A DNA stretch of 53,265 bases, from contig NZ_MKUD01000042.1 in assembly GCF_001898575.1 (NCBI RefSeq), forward strand, positions 60,636 to 113,900, read 5' to 3'. This document shows positions 1 through 7,325 of this stretch, one piece after another. This stretch comes from Spirosoma sp. 48-14 (GTDB taxonomy: Bacteria; Bacteroidota; Bacteroidia; Cytophagales; Spirosomataceae). Numbering within the stretch: the stretch's first letter is position 1; each line of letters begins with the position of its first letter. Position numbers and translations under genes: made by a program. Below the pieces are notes generated by a model that was given only the letters and a program-made list of their open reading frames with translations, was not told the origin of the DNA and searched no databases.

Positions 1-1
1 T

Positions 2-1036
2 ACGCCCACTCAGGCGGGTACTTTCCCCATTAGCCTGACTGTCACCGATAATCTGGGTTGTGCGCAGGTAGCGCCCGCCTTTAGTCTGACGGTTAACTGC
101 CCAACCTTGACAGCTAGTATTACACCAACTCCCAGCGCAACGTTAACCTGCGCCCAAACCAGCTTGACGCTGACGGCCAGTGGTGGCTCCAGTTATGCCT
201 TTGCTGGGCCCGGTATTGTTAGCCTGAATGCTTCGGAGGGAACGGCCGTTGTCAATACATCGGGAGTCTATTCGGTTACGGTCACCAATAGTGCGGGCTG
301 CTCAGCCACAGCCATAACAACCATCAGTAGCAATACAGTTCTGAATATTGCCACGGGAGCCTCTTTACCAATGGCCAATCTAGGAGTGGTGGTGAGTCTG
401 ACGGCTTCAGGGGCCACTACCTACCAATGGACGTCTCCCGCAACCGCTTCCTTAACTACACCCGCCACTGGTTCGGCTGTTTCAGCCAGTTTAACTACGG
501 CTGGTGTGCAGACCTTCACGGTGGTAGCTACGGCCGGGGTTTGTAGTCAGTCAGCGTTAGTGAGTGTAACGGCTTTGGCAGGTCCTGACCTGTCGGCTAT
601 TCTGAGTCTGCCTGATGGCAACTTCACCGCAAAGGAAAGTAAAGGGCTTTTGGTTCAAGTACAGGAAGTTAATGGTTCTGTATCATCGGGCAATATTGTC
701 ATCACCATCACTGTTCCGACCGGCTACAGCATCAGCTTTGACAATACGCTAACGAGCCTTACGGTACCAGGTGGGGAGACAAATCCGGTTGCAGTGCAGA
801 ACAGCAAGTGGCATGTGAGCAATACAGTGGCGGGTCAGCAACTAAGTTTGGCTATCAATGGAGGAGAATCGGTGGGGGCCAACAGTACCCTGAATTTAGG
901 CTTTACGATCACACGCACTACGGCTAATGCGGGGAGTAGATCGAATATCACTGTCAATGTGGCTGATGATGAGGGAGGGACCTACGATGTGAATCGACTC
1001 AACAACATCTACGCTCGCATTATAAATGGATTATAA
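2..1036 (+). CDS. C-terminal part of a large Ig-like repeat surface/adhesin protein (5' truncated by window edge)
   Basis: The reading frame is open from the first bases of the window, so the true start lies upstream; the 344 visible residues are the C-terminus. The sequence is rich in Thr, Ser, Ala, Val and Gly. It has repeated beta-sandwich signatures: a GxYSVTVTNSAGCSAT strand with a conserved Cys near residues 90-100, and a related motif (TVVATAGVCSQSA) around residue 180. This is the pattern of Ig-like/PKD-like repeats in secreted Bacteroidota proteins. The last 150 residues (ITVPTGYSISFDN onwards) look like one further beta-sandwich domain. No typical type IX sorting tail (GLPxGxYxV) is visible at the end. 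A role in adhesion or surface structure is inferred from the family style only. Confidence 0.75.
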   Translation, partial: TPTQAGTFPISLTVTDNLGCAQVAPAFSLTVNCPTLTASITPTPSATLTCAQTSLTLTASGGSSYAFAGPGIVSLNASEGTAVVNTSGVYSVTVTNSAGCSATAITTISSNTVLNIATGASLPMANLGVVVSLTASGATTYQWTSPATASLTTPATGSAVSASLTTAGVQTFTVVATAGVCSQSALVSVTALAGPDLSAILSLPDGNFTAKESKGLLVQVQEVNGSVSSGNIVITITVPTGYSISFDNTLTSLTVPGGETNPVAVQNSKWHVSNTVAGQQLSLAINGGESVGANSTLNLGFTITRTTANAGSRSNITVNVADDEGGTYDVNRLNNIYARIINGL

Positions 1037-1039
1037 ATG

Positions 1040-1137
1040 AGTATCTAGTAACGAGGAGTTAGAAGCGAGAATGGCTGGCGCATATCAGATTTAATGCGCC
1101 AGCCATTCTCGCTTCTAACTCCTCGTTACTAGATACT
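1040..1137. repeat. Perfect 44-bp inverted repeat between convergent genes
   Basis: Left arm 1040-1083 and right arm 1094-1137 are exactly complementary over 44 bp, with a 10-nt loop (1084-1093). It starts 3 nt after the TAA of the upstream + gene, and its right arm abuts the stop codon (1138-1140) of the minus-strand gene. It could act as a bidirectional terminator or mRNA 3'-end protector, but the stem is far longer than a normal intrinsic terminator and has no long T tract. Confidence 0.85.
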
Positions 1138-2709
1138 TTAAAAAAACACGCCCATCGACAGCATCAGATTTGTATACCGATTGTTGGTAGCAACGGTTGG
1201 CGTATCCGAACTATTGGGTAATTCGAAAGGAGCATACCCTGATTTATAGGTTAGGAAGGAACCTGATAAGTCCGCAAAGAAACGATCATTACGAACGCCA
1301 AGTCCTGCCGAGAGTAAAAGCTTTGAACGGTCGGCTTTGGCTACCCGGTCCAGGTCTATTTTGTAGGCGCTGGGTAAATAGCTCGCACCGGCCCGCAGAC
1401 GTAAAATACCTGCCCGGATTTCGGCACCGGCCCGCACGTTGATCACATTCTGGTAGGTGTCCTGTACGAATCGCTTGACATCATTCTTGAAATCGGTATT
1501 GTCCTGCTGATTCGTAAATGCCGATGTACGTACCCGCATTCCCTGATAATTGACGTATTCAGCCGTAGCCGTCAGGAAACCGATTTTGCCATTACCCAGA
1601 AAATACGTTGCACCGCCAGACGCTCGTAAGGGCGTTTGCAGGGTGTAGTTGAAATCATTTGATGGGTCAACGACATCTACGTAGTTTGTTGTTAACACTA
1701 GCTTGGGATCTTTTGCCACCGCGTTGAGCGTCTGACCAAATGTTTCGTTGGCACTGCTAAATGTTGGCGAGATAATTGTACCACCGACCTGGAACTGAGG
1801 AACGAGTTTATAAATGAACCCCAGCGAGGCATTGATACCACTGCCTTTTACATCCAGTCGATTGGTCTGGCCATAATTATTGAATACGACACCGTTGACA
1901 GGCGTTTCCAGAAAAACCACTTCCGACGAGTAACGTAGGTGCGTCAACGCCAGGGAGCCACCAATGTAGAACTTATCGTCTAAATTACCGGCATATGAAA
2001 ATGTCCATTGCGAATGTGTACCCGAACGGTTAATCGTCGATCGCTGATCTTTTTGCACCGTAGCATCATAGCGAGTGTATGGTGGACCGGAACCGTTTGT
2101 GCCCAAATTGGTCGGGTTAATCAGATAAAGTCCGTAGGCCGCTGCTTCCCGAAAATCAGCCTGTTTGCTATTTGGGTAGAAAGAATCGCTTAGTTCTTTC
2201 TCGCTGTACTTGGCCGAGTTAGCTGCATTGATATACGTTTGGGCAATGGATGAGTTCGGATTGTTATTCAAGCCACGTGCATCGACGTAATCGAAAAAAT
2301 TGACATTCTGCGAATAACTTATGCCAAACGCACTACGACGCCAGCGACGGCTGCCGTTGCTACTTCCTGGCAGTATCAAACCAAATTGACCAATGCTTAC
2401 TTTTCCCGCGCTGCTATTGGTTTGCGAGCCTAAAAACGTATTCTGGTTATTGGCCGATGTAAACATCGGACTAATACTTAGCTCAGAACGATTATAAAAG
2501 GCAAGTCCAGCGGGGTTGCCCGATAAATTACTGGCATCGCCACCCAGGGCAGCATGATTACCACCAATGCCCCTAAACCGGGCGGTCCCATTCTGACTGA
2601 AATCGGAATACCGAAACGCATCATCAGCATATTCATAAGACGCTCCCTGGCTAAAAGCCAGATGCGAAAGCAACCCCAGGGCTACTGTAAAATAAAACGG
2701 TTTAGTCAT
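1138..2709 (-). CDS. Outer-membrane beta-barrel protein, OmpP1/FadL/PorV-like
   Basis: 523 residues with an N-terminal signal peptide (hydrophobic segment ending LSHLAFSQG). The mature start contains the Bacteroidota motif RFRGIGGNHAALGGDASNL followed by SGNPAGLAFY. That NPAGL signature is typical of OmpP1/FadL-type barrels and of type IX secretion PorV-like proteins. The rest alternates polar and hydrophobic residues as in barrel strands, and the chain ends with an aromatic Phe-Phe, the usual C-terminal signature for outer-membrane insertion. The size fits a 14-stranded barrel. The substrate is unknown; hydrophobic compound uptake or a surface-attachment role are both possible. It is transcribed alone, converging on the Ig-like protein gene. 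Confidence 0.75.
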   Translation of the reverse strand: MTKPFYFTVALGLLSHLAFSQGASYEYADDAFRYSDFSQNGTARFRGIGGNHAALGGDASNLSGNPAGLAFYNRSELSISPMFTSANNQNTFLGSQTNSSAGKVSIGQFGLILPGSSNGSRRWRRSAFGISYSQNVNFFDYVDARGLNNNPNSSIAQTYINAANSAKYSEKELSDSFYPNSKQADFREAAAYGLYLINPTNLGTNGSGPPYTRYDATVQKDQRSTINRSGTHSQWTFSYAGNLDDKFYIGGSLALTHLRYSSEVVFLETPVNGVVFNNYGQTNRLDVKGSGINASLGFIYKLVPQFQVGGTIISPTFSSANETFGQTLNAVAKDPKLVLTTNYVDVVDPSNDFNYTLQTPLRASGGATYFLGNGKIGFLTATAEYVNYQGMRVRTSAFTNQQDNTDFKNDVKRFVQDTYQNVINVRAGAEIRAGILRLRAGASYLPSAYKIDLDRVAKADRSKLLLSAGLGVRNDRFFADLSGSFLTYKSGYAPFELPNSSDTPTVATNNRYTNLMLSMGVFF

Positions 2710-2911
2710 GTTCGTAAAGCTTTATAAAAGCGTTGGTGGCGTATCTTAATCTATACGCATTAGAGCACCATAACGTATAAACGTTTAACGGGTGTGAAAT
2801 TAGTTTTTATAAGGTATTCAGTTTGCCATTTACGCAGGGCTGGTACACAATTGCTTTCGTGATAGACTTACGTAATCGGTAGAGCGAATGCCTCACACCA
2901 TGGTTAAAACG

Positions 2912-2948
2912 AAAATCCCCGCTAATTGTCCTAACTAGCGGGGATTTT
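2912..2948 (-). terminator. Intrinsic terminator downstream of the lipoprotein gene
   Basis: 13-bp stem (2912-2924 pairs with 2936-2948), 11-nt loop, with runs of A before and T after, so it could work on both strands. It lies 24 nt past the stop codon of the minus-strand lipoprotein gene. Confidence 0.85.
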
Positions 2949-2971
2949 TTATCGAAATTTAAGTAAGATTA

Positions 2972-4255
2972 TTAGCGTGGGCCACGGCCGCCTGAGTGAC
3001 CACCGCCACCCGAGAAGCCACCACCTCCGCCACCACTAGGAGCGCTGAAGCTTGGTGAGCTATAACTGCGGCTTGGCGCACTATTAAAGCTTGGCTGGCT
3101 ATGGCTTGGCTGACTGAAGCTGGGCTGCGATTGCTGGTAGCTGCCTCGGCTAGGTTGATTAAAGCTAGGTTGGCTTTGGCTTTGGTAACTGCTTCGGTTG
3201 TTTCCACCTGTAAAGTTACCACCAGATGGCGTATAGCTGCCCCGGCTGCTTTCGCGCGGACGAGAGTAATATTCCGAACTACCTGAATTACTGTTGTACG
3301 AAGGAGCGGCAGAGTTGGCACTTACTCGCCCGTTGCTGCTACTGTTATCGTAGTAGTAATTGCCCCGGCTGCTGCCATTGCTTGGACGGGCGTAGTACCC
3401 ATCGCCACGAGTCGTAGTCGTATTGGTTGCTGCGGCACGGCCACCGTTTGGATTGTACGAACGAGCTGAATTGTCGAAAGCAGACGTGTAACGCCCCGAT
3501 GACCGGTCAAAAGTCCGATTGTATGTCCGGTTCCGATAAGGATCTGCACCCGTCACGTAGACGTTGTTTACGTAGACAGGGTTATAGAAGCCGCCGTATC
3601 CGTAATAGGGTGAATAGAACGGGCTGTAGAAGCCACCCATGCCGTATGCATACGAACTGTAGAACGGATCATAGAAACTGCCGTAGCCGAATGGCGAATA
3701 AAACGAATTGTACGCATAGGGGCTGTAAAATGGGCTACCGAATCCAAAGCTGAAGCCGGGATAGCCGTACCCAAAGGCACCCATCCCTAAGCCTAAGCCC
3801 ATACCCGAATAGAAGCCGGTGTTGTTGAAGCCCCAGCGATTCCAGCTATACGCCGACGTCGTTGCCGCATTGTACCCATTCACGAAGCCTGAGTTGTAAG
3901 CATTAGTGCCGTCGTCGTTCCAGCCCGGATCGGGCGATAGACCACGATTCAGTTTGCGGGCACTCAGCTCGGTGTAATAATCGTCGGTGTTGGAATTGTA
4001 GCCCTGCTGTTCGTCGTTATAATCTGGATTCGCATTCCGGTTCAACCGCTGCTGACGTTGTGAGCGGCTGTAAGGCTGCGAACTGTACTCATCAGATTGC
4101 CGGTTGCTGGCGTAGACAGGTGAGCTACTACCAGCGCTACCATATAGGTCATCTACGTCACTGGCGTTCTGTGCCGTTTGCCGGCTGGAGGTACAACTCC
4201 AGATGCTCAGCAGCGCAGCCAACGTCAGATAAGAATATAGTCGTTGCGTTTTCAT
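2972..4255 (-). CDS. Low-complexity Tyr/Ser/Gly/Asn-rich lipoprotein
   Basis: 427 residues. The N-terminus (basic residues, hydrophobic stretch, then LLSIWSC-TSS) is a lipoprotein signal with the lipobox Cys at about residue 21. The middle (about 120-240) is made of Tyr/Phe/Gly/Pro-rich repeats such as GFGSPFYSPYAYNSFYSPFG. The C-terminal 190 residues are Ser/Asn/Arg/Gln-rich with repeats of the SQPSFNQPSRGSY type and end in a poly-Gly stretch. No enzymatic domain was recognised. The composition suggests an intrinsically disordered, possibly matrix- or surface-associated lipoprotein; function unknown. Reverse-frame ORFs over this gene are products of its biased codons. Monocistronic, with its own terminator, divergent from proS. 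Confidence 0.75.
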   Translation of the reverse strand: MKTQRLYSYLTLAALLSIWSCTSSRQTAQNASDVDDLYGSAGSSSPVYASNRQSDEYSSQPYSRSQRQQRLNRNANPDYNDEQQGYNSNTDDYYTELSARKLNRGLSPDPGWNDDGTNAYNSGFVNGYNAATTSAYSWNRWGFNNTGFYSGMGLGLGMGAFGYGYPGFSFGFGSPFYSPYAYNSFYSPFGYGSFYDPFYSSYAYGMGGFYSPFYSPYYGYGGFYNPVYVNNVYVTGADPYRNRTYNRTFDRSSGRYTSAFDNSARSYNPNGGRAAATNTTTTRGDGYYARPSNGSSRGNYYYDNSSSNGRVSANSAAPSYNSNSGSSEYYSRPRESSRGSYTPSGGNFTGGNNRSSYQSQSQPSFNQPSRGSYQQSQPSFSQPSHSQPSFNSAPSRSYSSPSFSAPSGGGGGGFSGGGGHSGGRGPR

Positions 4256-4354
4256 TTGGCAAGGGAATTAAAAGTAAAAAAGCTCATGCTTACTGCCTCG
4301 TCAATACTATAACACAGGATTGACTGGTTTAATTACAAAAATAGAGCAAAAACT

Positions 4355-4362
4355 TATCTTTG
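4355..4362 (+). promoter_or_regulatory. Candidate -7 element upstream of proS
   Basis: TATCTTTG matches the Bacteroidota -7 consensus TAnnTTTG exactly. The -33 region (around 4328-4335, GGTTTAATT) is weak. It would give a leader of about 170 nt before the proS ATG at 4541. The leader holds no obvious riboswitch or T-box-like structure. Confidence 0.4.
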
Positions 4363-4540
4363 CAACTTCTTACCTATTAGACTCCAAATAGTTAATTAAG
4401 GTTTAATTCGTTTCTAAAATTAGTTTGAAGTTTATACCCTGACTGGTGCGTTTGGCTGATGCGCAAACAGTTAACGTTTTGTTTGCTGTGAAAGTTAGTC
4501 TATTTCGACCATCGGGTGCCGACCGTCAAACGTCAATTGT

Positions 4541-6010
4541 ATGGCTAAAGCAATTCCGTCCCGTAGTGAAAACTACTCCGAGTGGTACAATGAGTTAATT
4601 AAAAAAGCCGATCTGGCCGAGAATTCGGCGGTTCGCGGCTGTATGGTTATTAAACCATACGGGTATTCAATCTGGGAAAAAATGCAGCGTGCGCTGGACG
4701 ATATGTTCAAGGAAACGGGCCATACCAATGCCTATTTCCCGCTATTTATTCCTAAATCGTACCTCAGCAAAGAAGCTTCACACGTAGAAGGATTTGCTAA
4801 AGAATGTGCCGTAGTAACGCACTATCGGTTAAAAAATGCTGAAGATGGGTCGGGGGTGATTGTTGATCCGGAAGCCAAACTGGAAGAAGAACTTATTGTA
4901 CGGCCCACCTCCGAAACGGTCATCTGGAGTACCTACAAAAACTGGATTCAGTCGTATCGTGATTTACCATTGCTGATAAACCAATGGGCCAATGTGGTTC
5001 GCTGGGAAATGCGGACGCGGATATTTTTGCGAACGGCCGAATTCCTCTGGCAGGAAGGACACACGGCCCATGCCACCGCCGACGAGGCTCAGGGCGAAAC
5101 CCGGCAAATGCTCGACGTATATGCTCGGTTCGCCGAAGAGTGGATGGCCGTTCCGGTCATTAAAGGGGCTAAAACACCTAATGAACGTTTTGCCGGAGCG
5201 GAAGATACCCTTTGCATTGAAGCGATGATGCAGGATGGTAAAGCCCTTCAGGCGGGAACGTCGCACTTCCTGGGGCAGAATTTTGCCAAAGCGTTCGATG
5301 TACAGTTTCTGAACAAACAGAATCAGCTGGATTACGTTTGGGGTACATCCTGGGGCGTTTCTACCCGGCTGATGGGAGCGTTAATTATGGCGCATTCCGA
5401 CGACGATGGGCTGGTTTTACCGCCTAAGCTGGCACCGATTCAGGTGGTCATCGTGCCGATTTACCGAACGGAAGAACAGCTCGAACAGATTTCGGCTAAA
5501 ATCAAACCATTAGTTCAGGAACTTCGGAAAGCAGGTGTTTCGGTAAAATACGATGATTCGGATGCGAACAAACCTGGCTGGAAATTCGCTGAATATGAAC
5601 TTCGTGGGGTGCCCGTTCGTCTGGCAATGGGTGGCCGTGATCTGGAAAATGGCACTGTCGAAATTGCCCGCCGTGATCTGAAATCGAAAGAAACGGTACC
5701 ATTCGAGGGGCTGACCGAACGGATTAAAGCCTTGCTGGAGGATATTCAACAAACGATTTACAACAAAGCGAAAGCGTTTCGTGAGGAACACACCTTTACT
5801 GTCGATACGTTTGAGGAGTTTCAGACGCAGATCGAAAACGGATTTCTGCTGGCCCATTGGGACGGGACATCTGAAACGGAAGAAGCGATCAAAGAAGCCA
5901 CCAAAGCGACAATACGGTGTATTCCATTCGATCAGCAGCCTGAGGAAGGAGTTTGTGTTTATTCCGGCAAACCGTCGAAAGGGCGCGTAGTATTTGCCAG
6001 AGCCTATTGA
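4541..6010 (+). CDS. proS: Prolyl-tRNA synthetase (type 3, archaeal/eukaryotic-like)
   Basis: 489 residues, the usual length of the short archaeal/eukaryotic-type ProRS common in Bacteroidota. It charges tRNA-Pro with proline in the cytoplasm. Class II signatures are clear: motif 2 region [17 protein letters not shown] near residues 164-180, RPTSETVIW near residues 126-134, and motif 3-like [20 protein letters not shown] near 268-287. The anticodon-binding domain follows ([13 protein letters not shown]). The C-terminal zinc-domain-like tail has only a few Cys and ends [11 protein letters not shown], the typical family terminus. There is no bacterial-type editing insertion. Single gene with its own terminator. 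Confidence 0.97.
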   Translation: MAKAIPSRSENYSEWYNELIKKADLAENSAVRGCMVIKPYGYSIWEKMQRALDDMFKETGHTNAYFPLFIPKSYLSKEASHVEGFAKECAVVTHYRLKNAEDGSGVIVDPEAKLEEELIVRPTSETVIWSTYKNWIQSYRDLPLLINQWANVVRWEMRTRIFLRTAEFLWQEGHTAHATADEAQGETRQMLDVYARFAEEWMAVPVIKGAKTPNERFAGAEDTLCIEAMMQDGKALQAGTSHFLGQNFAKAFDVQFLNKQNQLDYVWGTSWGVSTRLMGALIMAHSDDDGLVLPPKLAPIQVVIVPIYRTEEQLEQISAKIKPLVQELRKAGVSVKYDDSDANKPGWKFAEYELRGVPVRLAMGGRDLENGTVEIARRDLKSKETVPFEGLTERIKALLEDIQQTIYNKAKAFREEHTFTVDTFEEFQTQIENGFLLAHWDGTSETEEAIKEATKATIRCIPFDQQPEEGVCVYSGKPSKGRVVFARAY

Positions 6011-6043
6011 TTGAAATACAGTCTGTTCTCTATGCAGATCTTG

Positions 6044-6079
6044 ATCGGGGCCAGTTACGTAACTGGCCCCGATTTTTTT
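6044..6079 (+). terminator. Intrinsic terminator of proS
   Basis: Perfect 30-nt palindrome (6044-6073, 15 bp per arm) ending in seven T residues, 34 nt after the proS stop codon. Confidence 0.93.
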
Positions 6080-6342
6080 GCCGAAATCCAGGACCTCTCT
6101 GAGGTAGTATCAGGTCGATCAATGCTTTCCCTATAGATACGCTTCGAATAACGGAGCCATCATGTAAGATGACATTTTGAATGGCAGATTCGTCGGTTGA
6201 AATGAGCGGTCTGCCGATGTTTATGCGCTTCCGGTCTATTGCATTTCCGAGAGTGCGTAAACTGCTGTTGATTTGATTGATAATTTGTAATTCTACATGA
6301 TCCGATAGGGTAATCCGTATCGAAAACCTAACAAACCAGCCT
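6080..6342. other. Intergenic region without recognised genes
   Basis: About 260 nt between the proS terminator and the isomerase-like gene. No convincing ORF, RNA gene or complete TTTG-N19-TAnnTTTG promoter was seen. It presumably carries the promoter of the next two genes; a TAATTTG-like string lies near 6281-6288. Confidence 0.5.
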
Positions 6343-7314
6343 ATGAAAACCAGACGTTCGTTCCTACGCGATGCGGGAGCGTTGACCTTGGGAAGCTTCG
6401 TTTTACCACAATTGTCTCAGGCTACGTCACTTTTTGGCCCGATGGCCTCACGGCCCGTTGGCTTACAGTTATTTACCCTGTTCCGGCCCATGAGCGACGA
6501 TCCGAAAGGGACGCTCGAAAAAGTTGCGGCCATTGGCTACAAAGAAGTTGAATCGGCCTTTAGCCTGAAAGGAGGTTATTATGGCTATACGGCAAAAGAA
6601 TTCAGAAAAGTAGTTGAGGATCTGGGTATGAAATGGCGGGGACACCATGCCGGTGGAGCTCCTTTCCGGCCACGGCCTACACCTCCGGCCAGTACGACCG
6701 GAACACCCGGTGGCGGCCCTGCGGCTGGTGGGCAACGACCCGCAATGGATTTTTCTAAAATGCCACCTATGCTTAACCTACGAGACAATTATCAGGAGTT
6801 GGTCGATCAGGCTGCAGACGGGGGCTTGTCGTATCTCGTATGTGCCAGTACGCCCGTGGCTACTCTTGATGAAATTCAGAAGTCGATCGAAGTGTTTCAA
6901 AAAACGGGGGAGGCCTGTAAAAAGGCAGGAATCGGATTTGCCTATCATAACCACGCAACTGAATTTGATCCGGTAGAAGGGGGTAAAACACCCTATGAAC
7001 TGATTCTGTCTCAAACGGATAAAGATCTGGTGAAGATGGAATTGGATCTGGCCTGGGCTGTTAAAGCCGGTAAAGATCCCGTCAAGTTATTTGCCGAACA
7101 TCCAGGCCGTTTCCCGCTTTGGCATATCAAAGACATTAAGTCCGATCTGAAAACGATCACCGAGGTAGGCAATGGCGTCGTGAATTTTAAGAGTGCATTT
7201 GCGGCTGCGAAAACAGCAGGTTTAAACTATTTCTTCGTAGAGCAGGATATGGCGGCCCAACCCTTTGAGAGCATTACAACCAGCTTCACGTATTTAAAGA
7301 ATCTACAGGCTTAA
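6343..7314 (+). CDS. Exported sugar phosphate isomerase/epimerase-like TIM-barrel protein
   Basis: 323 residues. The N-terminus MKTRRSFLRDAGALTLGSFV is a twin-arginine-type signal (RRSFLR), so export to the periplasm is likely. The body is an AP-endonuclease-2/xylose-isomerase-like TIM barrel: GLQLFTLFRPM, EKVAAIGYKEVE, then the metal-site strand features YHNHATEFDPVEGG and ELDLAWAVKAGKDPV, and near the end HIKDIKSDLKTITEVGNG and FFVEQD. A Pro/Gly/Thr-rich low-complexity insert (residues about 105-138) interrupts the barrel. The next gene follows after 11 nt, so the two are probably co-transcribed and both act on sugars outside the cytoplasm. The exact substrate cannot be told. Confidence 0.85.
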   Translation: MKTRRSFLRDAGALTLGSFVLPQLSQATSLFGPMASRPVGLQLFTLFRPMSDDPKGTLEKVAAIGYKEVESAFSLKGGYYGYTAKEFRKVVEDLGMKWRGHHAGGAPFRPRPTPPASTTGTPGGGPAAGGQRPAMDFSKMPPMLNLRDNYQELVDQAADGGLSYLVCASTPVATLDEIQKSIEVFQKTGEACKKAGIGFAYHNHATEFDPVEGGKTPYELILSQTDKDLVKMELDLAWAVKAGKDPVKLFAEHPGRFPLWHIKDIKSDLKTITEVGNGVVNFKSAFAAAKTAGLNYFFVEQDMAAQPFESITTSFTYLKNLQA

Positions 7315-7325
7315 TAACCCTTGCT

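Noticed and set aside
3226..3780. Several overlapping ORFs on both strands within the low-complexity lipoprotein gene
   Set aside because: They arise from repetitive codons; only the 427-residue frame has a lipoprotein signal and terminator.
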